Origin: Desulfobacterales bacterium
GTDB lineage: Bacteria > Desulfobacterota > Desulfobacteria > Desulfobacterales > Desulfosarcinaceae
DNA: 44,573 bases
Assembly: GCA_016218685.1 (NCBI GenBank)
Contig: JACRDD010000021.1
Location: forward strand, 1-44,573
Direction: 5' to 3'
In this document: positions 30,639 through 39,610 of the stretch, piece after piece
How the letters are laid out: every line of letters starts with the position of its first letter
Numbering within the stretch: position 1 is the first letter of the stretch
The notes under the pieces: model-generated
Told to the model about the DNA's origin: nothing
The model's database searches: none
What the model saw: the letters and a program-made list of their open reading frames with translations, nothing else
Made by a program: the position numbers and the translations under genes

Positions 30639-31454
30639 ATGGCGATTGACAAATACTTGCGCGAACGCTTCTTTCCGCACATGTGGTGCGCCGGCTGCGG
30701 TCACGGCACGGTGCTCAACGCCCTGGTGCGGGCCATCGAGACCATGGGCATGAGCCGCAACGAGATCGTGATGGTCTCGGGCATCGGCTGCTCGTCGCGC
30801 ATCACCGGCTATGTGGATGTCCATACGCTGCACACCCTGCACGGCCGCGCCCTGGCCTTTGCCACCGGCGTCAAGCTGAGCAAGCCCGAACTGAACGTCA
30901 TCGTACCCATGGGCGACGGCGACGCGCTGGCCATCGGCGGCAATCACTTCATTCATGCCGCCCGCCGCAACATCGCCATTACGGCCCTGGTGATGAACAA
31001 CCGCATCTACGGCATGACCGGCGGGCAGTACTCGCCGCTCTCGGGATGCGAGGTTCTGGCAGCCACGGCGCCCTACACGACCATCGACCCGAGCTTCGAC
31101 GTGGTGGCCCTGTCCGTCGCCGCTGGGGCGACTTTCGTGGCGCGCTGTACCACCTATCATGTCAAGGAGATGATCGACATTTTACGCCAGGCGATTCTGC
31201 ACGAAGGTTTTTCGGTGGTGGAGATCCTCAGTCCGTGCCCCACCTATTTCGGCCGCTCCAACAAACTGGGCGATGCGGCCGAAATGCTGCGCGGCTTTAA
31301 AGAAGATACCGTGCCAGTGGGATCGGCGGCCAAGCAGAAGAATCCGGAGCTGATCGAAAGGGGCATCTTCGTTCAGAAGGAGAAACCGGAATACTGCGCG
31401 GCGTACGAGAAGATCATGCAGAAGGCCCGGAGTGCAGCGGGGGAGACGATATGA
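30639..31454 (+). CDS. korB: 2-oxoacid:ferredoxin oxidoreductase, beta (TPP-binding) subunit
   Basis: A 271-residue subunit that binds thiamine diphosphate and a 4Fe-4S cluster. Cys17 and Cys20 (CAGCG), Cys51 (GIGCSS) and the Cys in LSPCPTYF are the likely ligands. GDGDALAIGGNH (92-103) through MNNRIYGMTGGQ is the TPP/Mg motif. Normal length. The last four bases form ATGA with the gamma start. It is the catalytic core of the complex encoded by 29250-32011. Confidence 0.93.
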   Translation: MAIDKYLRERFFPHMWCAGCGHGTVLNALVRAIETMGMSRNEIVMVSGIGCSSRITGYVDVHTLHTLHGRALAFATGVKLSKPELNVIVPMGDGDALAIGGNHFIHAARRNIAITALVMNNRIYGMTGGQYSPLSGCEVLAATAPYTTIDPSFDVVALSVAAGATFVARCTTYHVKEMIDILRQAILHEGFSVVEILSPCPTYFGRSNKLGDAAEMLRGFKEDTVPVGSAAKQKNPELIERGIFVQKEKPEYCAAYEKIMQKARSAAGETI

Positions 31455-32011
31455 GCCGAACGCGTCTGGTCTTTTCAGGATCGGGTGGGCAGGGGGTAGT
31501 CACCGCGGCCATTCTTCTGGCCGAAGCCGCCGTGCTTCGCGAGAACCTTTTCGCCGTCCAGACCCAATCCTATGGGGCCGCGGCCCGGGGTGGCGCCACA
31601 CGGGCCGATGTCATTATCTCCGAAAGCAAAATCAACTATCCTATGGTAAACCAGCCCAATATCCTGGTGTGCCTGACTCAGGAGGCCTACAACAAATATG
31701 CGCCGATCATTCGTCCCGGCGGTTTGCTGCTGGTCGATACGCATTATGTGAAGATCGAGCGCAAGGTGGAAGCACGCCAGCGCGAACTGCCCATGTTCGA
31801 TACCGTCATGGAGAAGATCGGACGCGCCGTGGTCTTCAACATCTGCATGCTGGGCACGCTGATTGGTTTGACCGGTCTGGTGAAGCCCGAATCGATCCTG
31901 GCGGTGCTTCAAGAGCGCCTGCCCAATGAGCTCATCGAGATCAATCGACAAGCGTTCCAATCGGGATGGGAATTGGCCCAGGCGAGTACCCGATCCCCCC
32001 AGTCGCGCTGA
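31451..32011 (+). CDS. korC: 2-oxoacid:ferredoxin oxidoreductase, gamma subunit
   Basis: A 186-residue gamma-domain subunit beginning RLVFSGSGGQGVVTAAILLAEA, with QSYGAAARGGATRADVIIS and VFNICMLGTLIGLTG later, all typical of the family. It completes a four-gene set. The overlap with korB shows translational coupling. A 12-bp hairpin 56 bases after the stop may terminate the operon. In an anaerobe, this complex supplies 2-oxoglutarate or succinyl-CoA for biosynthesis or the reductive/oxidative TCA route. Confidence 0.93.
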   Translation: MSRTRLVFSGSGGQGVVTAAILLAEAAVLRENLFAVQTQSYGAAARGGATRADVIISESKINYPMVNQPNILVCLTQEAYNKYAPIIRPGGLLLVDTHYVKIERKVEARQRELPMFDTVMEKIGRAVVFNICMLGTLIGLTGLVKPESILAVLQERLPNELIEINRQAFQSGWELAQASTRSPQSR

Positions 32012-32067
32012 TTGCGCTTCCAGTCTGCTAAAGAATTCGCTCGGAAGACCGATAATCTTACGAATGA

Positions 32068-32111
32068 AAAGGGGCGCGTCGAGATGATCCCCACAGAAGG
32101 ACGCCCCCTTT
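32068..32111 (+). terminator. Strong hairpin between the kor operon and the chemoreceptor gene
   Basis: AAAGGGG (32068-32074) pairs with CCCCTTT (32105-32111), and GCGTC (32076-32080) with GACGC (32100-32104), leaving one bulged C and a 19-base loop. The T-run is only three bases, so termination may be partial. It ends ten bases before the GGAG of the next gene and could also shape that leader. Confidence 0.5.
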
Positions 32112-32133
32112 GGATATTTCGGAGATTATCCCC

Positions 32134-34242
32134 ATGAAACCGATACTTGCAAAAGTCCTCACCATATTCAGCATCTTCTGGTGCATCTTTGCGGCTCAGT
32201 CCGTTGCCCTCTTCTATTGCATGCAAAATACGCCCGAGCAGCAAGCAACTCTTGCCACGCAGGCTATCTTGATCTGGTTGGCGATTGGGGGCATTGCCGC
32301 GGTCATGTTGTCGGTGCGAACGATCCAAATCGACAATTTTCTCAGGCAATACACAAGAGGCCCAAAAACATCCGATCCACTGTTGCTGGCAACGGCCGAG
32401 CTTCTGTCCCGCATCCCAATATTCACGGCTATGGTCTACGCGGTTGCCTGGCTGACGCTTCACATCGTTGTGTTTTTCACCATACGGGCTCAGGGCATCG
32501 GCCTGCTGGCGGCGGCCAGCATATGGGGCGGCGGCATCAGCGGTGCCTTGGCGTGCCCCTTGATGGTCTACGGCGCCTTGAGCATGATGATGCAAAGCAC
32601 CAAAGGTTTTTTTGCCACCGAATTGCATCGCCATGGATTAACACCGGTCCGAAAGCGGGTTACTATCAAGCGTAAGCTGCTGATCGCTTTTGTGCTGTTC
32701 GGCTTGGGGGTGGTGATCTGGCTCGGGTGGGCGGCGTTTTACACCGGCTTCGATCAACTGGTCCGGGAGGACAAGAGCGCCAAGGCGGAAAAAATCGAAT
32801 TGTTGGCCGAAACCTTCCGGTTCGCATTGGGGGATTCGCCAACCTTGGCGCAGTTGACGGATTATATGGCCCAGCGAACCGGTGTCCACGAGAGTCTTTT
32901 TCTGGCGGACGTTTCAGGCAAGATCCTTATCGAACCCCGGGATACCACGGCCGGTCTGACGCAACTGGAAGATATTCAAAAAGGGTGGCGCGATATGCTG
33001 GCCGCGGGGCGATCCGTCAGCCTGTATCGCAACACCCACGAACAAGTCACTGTTTTTTGCCCGCTGAACAAGCAATACCTCATCGGCGCCGTGATTGGAT
33101 TGGCGCCACGCTTGGATCGCTTCAAGGCCTTCTGGTTCTGGTTCGCATTCTATTTGGTGGTCGGATTGACGGTGGGATATACGATCGCTTTTACTTTTAT
33201 TTCCGACGCGTCGAAGATGATCTCCAACACCGCCGAGCGATTGCGGAGTTTGGCCAAGGCCGGCGGCGATTTAACAGTGCGGCTGGAGAAGACCAGCGAG
33301 GACGAGGTCGGCGATTTGGTGTCCAGTTTCAACGCCTTCATTCAACACATCCGGGATATGGTCAATCGCATTTCCACAAACTCCGTTTCGCTGGGGCAGG
33401 CCTCGGCCAAACTGACCGAACTATCCAAGCAGATGGCGACCAGCGCGGTGAATATGTCGCAGCGGTCCCAATCGGTTGCCTCCGAATCGGATCAGATGAG
33501 CGAGACCATGATCTCGGTGGCGGGCTCGATGGAAGAAGCCGCGACGAGTATCAACATTATATCCGCGGCCATCGAAGAAATTACCGCTACTGTGAACGAA
33601 ATTTCGGGAAATGCCGATCAGGCGCGGAAAATTACGATTCAAGCCGTGTCCCAATCCGCGAACGCCCAACAGATCATGGATCTCCTGGGGCAAGCGGCTC
33701 GGGAGATCGGCAAGGTCACGGAAGTAATTACGGAGATCTCCGAACAGACCAATCTGCTGGCGCTCAATGCCACCATCGAGGCGGCGCGCGCCGGTGAATC
33801 CGGTAAGGGCTTCGCGGTGGTGGCCAATGAAATCAAAGAACTGGCCCGGCAGACGGCGGATGCCACGGTTCAGATTAAAAAGCGCATCGGGGATATGCAA
33901 AAATCGGCTTCGGACTGTATCCATGAGATTAAAAGCATCTCCGGAACCATCAACAATGTCTCCGAAATCGTCGGCACCATTGCCACAGCGGTCGAGCAGC
34001 AGTCCGGCGCCACCAAGGAAGTGGCAGGAAGCATCGCCAACGCGCTGACGGGGATCAACGATACCAATACGCAGATTGCCAACGTATCTGCCGTCACCAA
34101 GACCATGTCCGCCAATGTCGCCGAGGTCAATCGTTCGGCCGGGCAGATTTCCGACTCCAGCCTTTACTTGGATAAGCAGGCCGAAAGCTTGTTGTCCTTG
34201 GCCGATCTTCTAAAGCAAATGGTCCAAGGTTTTAAGACCTGA
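32134..34242 (+). CDS. Methyl-accepting chemotaxis protein with multi-spanning N terminus
   Basis: A 702-residue receptor. Four hydrophobic helices (about 5-27, 43-65, 96-118, 124-146) precede a more ordinary unit. That unit has a helix at about 185-205, an external sensor of about 130 residues, a helix at about 335-355, HAMP (about 356-410) and a signalling hairpin with EISEQTNLLALNATIEAA from 534. That hairpin is the CheA/CheW contact region. Six membrane helices are unusual for a chemoreceptor; the first four may sense membrane state or an embedded ligand. The start at 32134 has GGAG at 32121-32124; ATG-like starts further upstream fall in the hairpin region. It is probably transcribed alone. 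The C terminus lacks a CheR-docking pentapeptide. Confidence 0.92.
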   Translation: MKPILAKVLTIFSIFWCIFAAQSVALFYCMQNTPEQQATLATQAILIWLAIGGIAAVMLSVRTIQIDNFLRQYTRGPKTSDPLLLATAELLSRIPIFTAMVYAVAWLTLHIVVFFTIRAQGIGLLAAASIWGGGISGALACPLMVYGALSMMMQSTKGFFATELHRHGLTPVRKRVTIKRKLLIAFVLFGLGVVIWLGWAAFYTGFDQLVREDKSAKAEKIELLAETFRFALGDSPTLAQLTDYMAQRTGVHESLFLADVSGKILIEPRDTTAGLTQLEDIQKGWRDMLAAGRSVSLYRNTHEQVTVFCPLNKQYLIGAVIGLAPRLDRFKAFWFWFAFYLVVGLTVGYTIAFTFISDASKMISNTAERLRSLAKAGGDLTVRLEKTSEDEVGDLVSSFNAFIQHIRDMVNRISTNSVSLGQASAKLTELSKQMATSAVNMSQRSQSVASESDQMSETMISVAGSMEEAATSINIISAAIEEITATVNEISGNADQARKITIQAVSQSANAQQIMDLLGQAAREIGKVTEVITEISEQTNLLALNATIEAARAGESGKGFAVVANEIKELARQTADATVQIKKRIGDMQKSASDCIHEIKSISGTINNVSEIVGTIATAVEQQSGATKEVAGSIANALTGINDTNTQIANVSAVTKTMSANVAEVNRSAGQISDSSLYLDKQAESLLSLADLLKQMVQGFKT

Positions 34243-34252
34243 CAGCGGCCAA

Positions 34253-34267
34253 TCGCTCTGGTAGCGA
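34253..34267. terminator. Small hairpin between convergent genes
   Basis: TCGCT (34253-34257) and AGCGA (34263-34267) pair around CTGGT in the 38-base gap between the chemoreceptor gene (plus) and the DUF2333 gene (minus). The stem is short and the tails are only mildly T-rich, so it is a weak candidate for a shared terminator. Confidence 0.25.
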
Positions 34268-34280
34268 ATTCATTCTACGT

Positions 34281-35555
34281 TTAAGTCGACAGCGTTTTGA
34301 TCAACTGCCCCATATAGTAGCGCGCATGGCTCATTGGCGCGGCCAGGTGGGCCCGGTGGTTGGCCAGAATGCCGTCCAGGCTGCCGTTGGTCACAATCCA
34401 GGGTTCCATCGAGGCTGCCATGCGGCAGTAGGTGATGGCGTGGTGCATCAGCTCCGCGGCGCGCCGATTTTCCAGGGTGACGGCGAAATCGCGCTGGGCC
34501 GCTTCCAGGATCGTGGCCATGGCGCTGGCCACGCCCTTGGCGTAGTAGAAGTAGTTGTCGGCCTTGAAGTAGCCCACCTTGGAACCGTCCGGCTCCTTGA
34601 GCTTGACCAGATTCTCGTCGCAACTGCCCAGCAGATCTTCGTAGGCCGACAAGAGCGGGATGATATTGTCCGTGCGGATATGGAACGAGGCCTTATCGGC
34701 CAGGAGCTTCTTCTTGTAGAGTTCCAGCTCGGCCAGGCTCTCCTTGTACTTGGACTCCGGCGAGGGGAACCAGTAGCTGTCGGCCTTGATCATGAGGAAG
34801 TTCATGGCGTTTTCGAGGTTGCGGTCAAAGGCGTCGTTATAACCCGTGCGTGAAATGCGTTCGGCGAGCTGCACCACCGTGCGGCGAGTCACCTCCAATA
34901 CGCCCAACTGGAACTGGTTCACATTGTCGGTGACATTGATGATGTCGTTGGGCCGCCATCCGTAGAAACGCTGGTTGAGTTCATAATCCAATGGCGCGAT
35001 CACCGCATCCACGAAGGCCACGCCCAGCGGGCGCTTCTCCTCGGGCTGTGTGGATTTTGGTGCGTGTGTGTCCTCCTGTTTTTTAACCTCGGGGGCCGGT
35101 GGGGCGATGGCGATCGGGGCAGCTGTCGCCTGGGCAGCGCTTGCCTGTGCCTTGGGGGGCTCGGCAGGGGCCATGGGCCGGGAATCTTCCGCCGGCGCTT
35201 TCGTCAGGGCGTGTGCGTCGGCCGGCCGCTCCACCGTGATATCGGGCACGGGGTTGCTTTCACCTGCGTGCGACGGGCTTGGTGCGGCGCTTCCCGGTGG
35301 CGGCGGCGGTGGGGGCAGCGTCGCGGGTACGGCCGGTGCCGGCTCCTGGGCGGGTTTAAGCGCCAGGGCGGCCGGTTCCGTCGCGCTGTCCCTCTGCTTC
35401 CAATCCTGCCATTTTCCGAGCTGTTCGATTCCCAGGGAGAGGGCGTACAGAAAAGCGGCGATAATCACGACGGCGAAGATCGCCCGTTTCAAAAAGAAGG
35501 CCGTGAAGCCTTTTCTGCCGGGAGATGCGCCATTGTTTTTGGATGGTTCGGCCAT
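34281..35555 (-). CDS. DUF2333 family membrane-anchored protein
   Basis: A 424-residue protein with a short cytoplasmic head and one transmembrane helix (about 24-42). A long alanine/proline-rich linker (about 60-195, including PPPPPPP) leads to a conserved helical domain from about 200. That domain has FVDAVIAPLDYELNQRFYGWRPND, SYWFPSPESKYKESL, ADNYFYYAKG and a closing repeat-like HARYYMGQLI. The GWRPND/YYAKG pattern is that of DUF2333, a family of unknown function in Gram-negative bacteria. The domain should lie in the periplasm, tethered by the flexible linker. It is the last gene of the FHA-SelB minus-strand group, 91 bases after selB. Confidence 0.83.
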   Translation of the reverse strand: MAEPSKNNGASPGRKGFTAFFLKRAIFAVVIIAAFLYALSLGIEQLGKWQDWKQRDSATEPAALALKPAQEPAPAVPATLPPPPPPPGSAAPSPSHAGESNPVPDITVERPADAHALTKAPAEDSRPMAPAEPPKAQASAAQATAAPIAIAPPAPEVKKQEDTHAPKSTQPEEKRPLGVAFVDAVIAPLDYELNQRFYGWRPNDIINVTDNVNQFQLGVLEVTRRTVVQLAERISRTGYNDAFDRNLENAMNFLMIKADSYWFPSPESKYKESLAELELYKKKLLADKASFHIRTDNIIPLLSAYEDLLGSCDENLVKLKEPDGSKVGYFKADNYFYYAKGVASAMATILEAAQRDFAVTLENRRAAELMHHAITYCRMAASMEPWIVTNGSLDGILANHRAHLAAPMSHARYYMGQLIKTLST

Positions 35556-35646
35556 GCTTTTGTCTCCAGATCGATGATCGGCGCGGGCTAGGCGAGCCGG
35601 CCGATCTTGCTGTCGTTCGCGGGTCTACGCGCCTTGCGCCGGTTCG

Positions 35647-37566
35647 TCAAGATGTCGGCTGTTTGCGTAGTTTGCGCAGATCGCCCACCCGAATGGTCAG
35701 TTGGGTGGTGTCAAAATATTCGATGAGTGGTATCACAAATTTACGTGAAGCTCCAGTCATATCCTTGAATTGCGGTGTGGAGATCTCCTCATGGGTCGAG
35801 AGATATTCCACAAGTTTACGCTTCAGATCCGCAAGATGCCGCTGATGGCAGTAATACTCCTCGCGGATCTTGACGATCAAGCCTTCGTTGACCAGCAGCG
35901 AAAGCACTTGCCGGGCCGGTTCCAGCGGTGTGCCGAGCGTTTCGCACAGCTCCTTGAAGGAAGGCGGCGTCAGGCCGCCGTTCTCATAGGCGGAAAGGAT
36001 ATTGGCGCGCAGGGCGCTTTGATCCACCCGCAGGGCCACGCGATGGTCGGCCAGCCAGACCAGATCCTCTTCGGCGGTGATTTCGCCGGCCTTGATCATC
36101 TGCTGCAGGGTCAGGGTGAACAGCTTGATGTCTACCGAGGCGGGCAGGCGGGACTTGAGCTCCTCTTTGGGCATGCCCTGTTTCAGCGGATTTTTGCCAT
36201 GGTAGGCGGATAAGTGCGCGTGCATCTCCTTTTGCAGCGCGGTGAAGGTGGCGGCGTGGATGAAGCGCCGTTTCTCCCGGTCGATCTGCACGGCCGTTTT
36301 CTGGCTCATCAGCGTCTGCAGGAGGCGATCCAATTGTTTTTCGGGCAAATTGGCCATGAGCATCAGGTCGCCGAACGAACAGCCGCCGTAGCCGGCCGCT
36401 TCGACATGGTGCACCACCACCTGTTCGGGCGGGGCCTCGGCCAGGGCGCTCAGCCGCTGGATGGCCTCGACCTGCGTGCTTTTGTGCTTGGGCGCGATGG
36501 GATTGAGCACCCGGCCGCCGCCCACGGTGCGCACCGGTGAATAGCTGCGCACCACGTAGTGGTCGTCCTTGATCAGGGTGACCGGCGTTTCCAGGCGGAT
36601 CTGGACGATGGCGTTCTCGCCGGGCTTGAGTTCCTCGCGGTCCAGCAGGGCCACGATCCCCAGGATTTCGCTCGTCCCGGCATGAAAACGCACCCGGGAA
36701 CGGTTTTTAAGCGGCTTGGGATTGCTCGGTAAGTAGTGCAGGGCGACGTCGATCATGTAGCTGGGCACCAGCGCTTCGGGCGTGGCGATCACGTCCCCGC
36801 GGTTGACCTCCGCTTTTTCCAGCCCCTGGAAGTTGATGGCCGTGCGCATGCCGGCTTCGGCCGTTTCGACGCTCTGATTGTGGACTTGCAGGCCGCGCAC
36901 CTTGGAGGTGAGGCCCGAAGGGTAGAGCATGACCTTTTCGCCCACGGCCACCTTGCCCGAGATCAAGGTGCCGGTGATCACCGTGCCGAAGCCTTTCATC
37001 GAGAAGACGCGGTCAACGGGCAGACGGAAGATTCCGGCCGAGGCCCGGGGTGGAATATCCGCGCTGATGCGCTCCAGGGCCTGGGTAAATTCGGGCAGCC
37101 CCTGGCCGGTGGCCGAAGAGACCGGTAGAACCGGCGCGCCTTCCAGGAAGGTGCCTTGGGTGAACTGGGCCACCTCTTCCTCGACCATGGCCAACCATTC
37201 CGGCTCCACCAGGTCGATCTTGGTCAGCACCACCACGCCGTAACGCACGCCCAGCAGCACGCAGATCTCCATGTGCTCGCGGGTCTGGGGCATGATGCCT
37301 TCGTCCGCGGCGATCACCAGTGCCACCAGGTCGATGCCCGTGGCGCCGGCCACCATGTGCTTGACGAATTTTTCGTGACCGGGCACATCCACGATGCCCA
37401 GGTGCTGGCCGTTGGGCAGGGTCAGATAAGCGAAACCCAGCTCGATGGTGATGCCGCGCAGTTGTTCTTCCTTGAGGCGATCGGTGTTGATGCCGGTCAG
37501 TGCCCGGACCAGGCTGGTCTTGCCGTGGTCGATGTGTCCGGCGGTGCCCAGGATAATTTGCTTCAC
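35647..37566 (-). CDS. selB: Selenocysteine-specific elongation factor SelB
   Basis: A 639-residue translational GTPase that delivers selenocysteyl-tRNA to UGA codons marked by SECIS hairpins. G1 is GHIDHGKT (10-17), switch II DVPGHE (60-65) and the base-recognition motif TKID (115-118). EF-Tu-like domains II-III follow, then C-terminal winged-helix repeats (from about 380) that bind the SECIS RNA, ending near [16 protein letters not shown]. Full length. No selA, selD, tRNA-Sec or clear selenoprotein gene is in the window. It lies 15 bases after a small membrane protein gene, in an operon with FHA and DUF2333 genes rather than sel genes. Confidence 0.95.
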   Translation of the reverse strand: MKQIILGTAGHIDHGKTSLVRALTGINTDRLKEEQLRGITIELGFAYLTLPNGQHLGIVDVPGHEKFVKHMVAGATGIDLVALVIAADEGIMPQTREHMEICVLLGVRYGVVVLTKIDLVEPEWLAMVEEEVAQFTQGTFLEGAPVLPVSSATGQGLPEFTQALERISADIPPRASAGIFRLPVDRVFSMKGFGTVITGTLISGKVAVGEKVMLYPSGLTSKVRGLQVHNQSVETAEAGMRTAINFQGLEKAEVNRGDVIATPEALVPSYMIDVALHYLPSNPKPLKNRSRVRFHAGTSEILGIVALLDREELKPGENAIVQIRLETPVTLIKDDHYVVRSYSPVRTVGGGRVLNPIAPKHKSTQVEAIQRLSALAEAPPEQVVVHHVEAAGYGGCSFGDLMLMANLPEKQLDRLLQTLMSQKTAVQIDREKRRFIHAATFTALQKEMHAHLSAYHGKNPLKQGMPKEELKSRLPASVDIKLFTLTLQQMIKAGEITAEEDLVWLADHRVALRVDQSALRANILSAYENGGLTPPSFKELCETLGTPLEPARQVLSLLVNEGLIVKIREEYYCHQRHLADLKRKLVEYLSTHEEISTPQFKDMTGASRKFVIPLIEYFDTTQLTIRVGDLRKLRKQPTS

Positions 37567-37581
37567 GGGGGCGTGCTCCTT

Positions 37582-37752
37582 TTACTTCTTACGGCGGCGC
37601 AAGTACTGGGTGAGATAGGAGAGGCCCACCAGGATGGCGCACAGCAGCACCACGAGCGCCGGCGGCGCTTCGGGGTAGAAGAAACGCATCAGCAGGATGC
37701 CGAAGACGGCACCCAGAATGGCTCGGATGATAAACGTCTGTATGGCCGGCAT
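37582..37752 (-). CDS. Small two-helix membrane protein
   Basis: A 56-residue protein with two predicted helices ([20 protein letters not shown] and [19 protein letters not shown]) and a basic RRRKK end. The start is taken at 37752 because AAGGGAAGG lies directly upstream; the longer frame begins with unlikely sequence. It is flanked closely by FHA and selB genes in the same direction. I do not recognise a family. Similar small proteins are often found beside FHA or selB genes in Desulfobacterota, which is recall rather than a test. Confidence 0.7.
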   Translation of the reverse strand: MPAIQTFIIRAILGAVFGILLMRFFYPEAPPALVVLLCAILVGLSYLTQYLRRRKK

Positions 37753-37815
37753 GGACCTTCCCTTCCTATCGCCGTTCGGGCCAGCGGCCGCCAACGCAAT
37801 GACAGCGCACGGCAT

Positions 37816-38529
37816 CTATCTCGTGGGGCGCCGCACAAAGCGGATCTGTAGTTCGATGGGGCCTATTTTGATGGTATCCTCATGATTGAGCTTGGTGGGT
37901 GCCGTCACGGTCTCATCGTTGATTTTAGGCTTGAGCATGCCGCCCTTGTACTCCAGGATGTAGCCTTCGTGCTTCTTGGTGATGGCGAGGCTCGGTTCGC
38001 CGGCCAGCAGAGACCAGAAGCCGGTAATTTTAATATCCGCCTCCCGGTTTTTGCCGATCGTCACCGGTTGATCGCTGAGTTCATAATCCTCGCGGCCGCC
38101 CGAAATGAAGGAGAGATAATCGAACCCCAGCCATTGGGGTTGGGTCTCCTCCTGCTCGATGACCATGGTCTGGTCGGCATCCATGGGCGCCGGTGAGTGG
38201 GCCATGAGCTGATCGGCCGTGCCTTCCAGCGAAAGGGTTTCATGCAGATCGACGATGAGGATGTGTTTGCCGATGGTGATCCAATCCTGATGGGCCAAAT
38301 GACTTTCGGTGACGCGATCGTTGTTGACCAGGGTCCCGTTGCGGCTGCCCAGGTCGGTGAGAATCAGCTTCTGGCCGTCCAGACGGACAGCGGCGTGATG
38401 GGCCGAGACGGCCAGGTTGTCGATGACGATCGGGTTGTTGGGATGCCTTCCGATGGTGATTTGCTGTCCGGGTGAGATCATGTGAGTGCCGAGAATATTG
38501 TTGTTGAACGTCAGGATCAAACGGGCCAT
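37816..38529 (-). CDS. FHA-domain protein with a second FHA-like module
   Basis: A 237-residue soluble protein. The N-terminal FHA fold has all key phosphothreonine-binding positions: GR (27-28), S42 with H45 (SAHH) and GSRNGT (61-66). A linker of about 40 residues leads to a second FHA-like module (about 140-237; VTIGKNREADIKI, then DTIKIGPIELQIRF), which lacks the SxxH and NG residues and so may not bind phosphopeptide. FHA proteins read Ser/Thr phosphorylation; no Ser/Thr kinase is encoded nearby. It is first in the minus-strand operon. Confidence 0.87.
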   Translation of the reverse strand: MARLILTFNNNILGTHMISPGQQITIGRHPNNPIVIDNLAVSAHHAAVRLDGQKLILTDLGSRNGTLVNNDRVTESHLAHQDWITIGKHILIVDLHETLSLEGTADQLMAHSPAPMDADQTMVIEQEETQPQWLGFDYLSFISGGREDYELSDQPVTIGKNREADIKITGFWSLLAGEPSLAITKKHEGYILEYKGGMLKPKINDETVTAPTKLNHEDTIKIGPIELQIRFVRRPTR

Positions 38530-38670
38530 GACGGCTCCTTTATAGCAAGGGGGGCAAAGGATGATTTTTTAGACGTCTGAATGTAAAAATCATTGTTTCA
38601 AGGGCTTGTCAAGGCCCTCACATGCCGGGCGACCCTAACCCAGGCCGGCAGACTGGCCGGTTGTCGCGTC

Positions 38671-38689
38671 GGCCTCTTGGATTGAGGCC
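38671..38689 (-). terminator. Hairpin at the end of the pcm gene
   Basis: GGCCTC (38671-38676) pairs with GAGGCC (38684-38689) around seven bases, overlapping the last base of the pcm stop codon. No T-run follows on the minus strand, so it may slow decay rather than terminate. Confidence 0.3.
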
Positions 38690-39411
38690 TAGTACTTCTC
38701 GCCCTTTTCATTCACCATGGGGACGAAGCGCACGTCCACGACTTTTTCTTCCACCAGGCGCCCTTGTGTTTTGGTCAGGCGGACGAGTCTTTGGACGTGT
38801 GGTCCGCCAACCGGGATTACGATGCGGCCGCCTTCGGCCAGTTGGGCCTTGAGAGGCTCGGGGATCTGGCTCGGGGCGCAGGTGACGATAATGCCATCGA
38901 AGGGGGCCGCCTCGGGCCAGCCCAGGTAGCCGTCACCGATTTTCACATGTATGTTGCGATAACCGAGGGCGAACAGCAGCGTGCGTGCCGCCTCGCCCAG
39001 TTGCGGGATGATTTCGATGGAGTAGACATGGGCCCCCATCTGGGACAGAACGGCCGCCTGATAGCCGGAGCCGGCGCCGATTTCCAGGACCCGCCGGCCC
39101 GGCTGGAGATCGAGCAACTCGGACATCAACGCCACGATGTAGGGCTGGGAAATGGTCTGGTCGTATCCGATGGGCAGGGGACCATCGTCGTAAGCCCGCG
39201 CCGCCAGATGCGCGGGAACAAACCGGTGGCGCGGAACACGCTCCATGGCCCGCAGCACCTGCTCTTGGCGGATGCCACGCTGGACAAGCTGATCGGCCAC
39301 CATTTGGCCGCGCTGGGTGTCAAAATCGTCGGCCAGAGCCGGGGCCGCAAGGCCGATGAGCATTGCGGCGGCGATCCGAGCCAATGTCGGGTAGCGAAGA
39401 GCGCGCACCAT
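38689..39411 (-). CDS. pcm: Exported protein-L-isoaspartate O-methyltransferase
   Basis: A 240-residue SAM-dependent methyltransferase that repairs isoaspartyl residues in aged proteins. SAM motif I is VLEIGAGSGYQAA. RHRFVP and GPLPIGYDQTISQPYIVA are the family pre-motifs, and GGRIVIPVG is motif III. Unusually, residues 1-26 form a signal peptide (ARIAAAMLIGLAAPALA), so the enzyme is probably periplasmic, which raises the question of its SAM supply. The start at 39411 is set by AAAGGGGGAG upstream; a longer frame to 39486 would hide the signal. It is single and diverges from the hybrid kinase gene. Confidence 0.92.
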   Translation of the reverse strand: MVRALRYPTLARIAAAMLIGLAAPALADDFDTQRGQMVADQLVQRGIRQEQVLRAMERVPRHRFVPAHLAARAYDDGPLPIGYDQTISQPYIVALMSELLDLQPGRRVLEIGAGSGYQAAVLSQMGAHVYSIEIIPQLGEAARTLLFALGYRNIHVKIGDGYLGWPEAAPFDGIIVTCAPSQIPEPLKAQLAEGGRIVIPVGGPHVQRLVRLTKTQGRLVEEKVVDVRFVPMVNEKGEKY

Positions 39412-39610
39412 ATTCTCCCCCTTTGTTGTCTTTCGGCCTTCATCGCGGACGGCATGGTCGGAACTGCGCGAACCGTCCCTCTCCATTCTCTATTGCGCAC
39501 GCTTTGCGCTGTTTTTCAAGAAATGCGGACAACGTCGTGTTTCCGATACAAAATCAAACTGGTATTAGCCCCCCGATGTATTGTAATGTGCATGCAAATG
39601 GAGAAATCGC

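Noticed and set aside
35050..35577. Glycine/alanine-rich plus-strand frame
   Set aside because: It is the reverse of the alanine/proline-rich linker of the DUF2333 protein; composition explains its openness.
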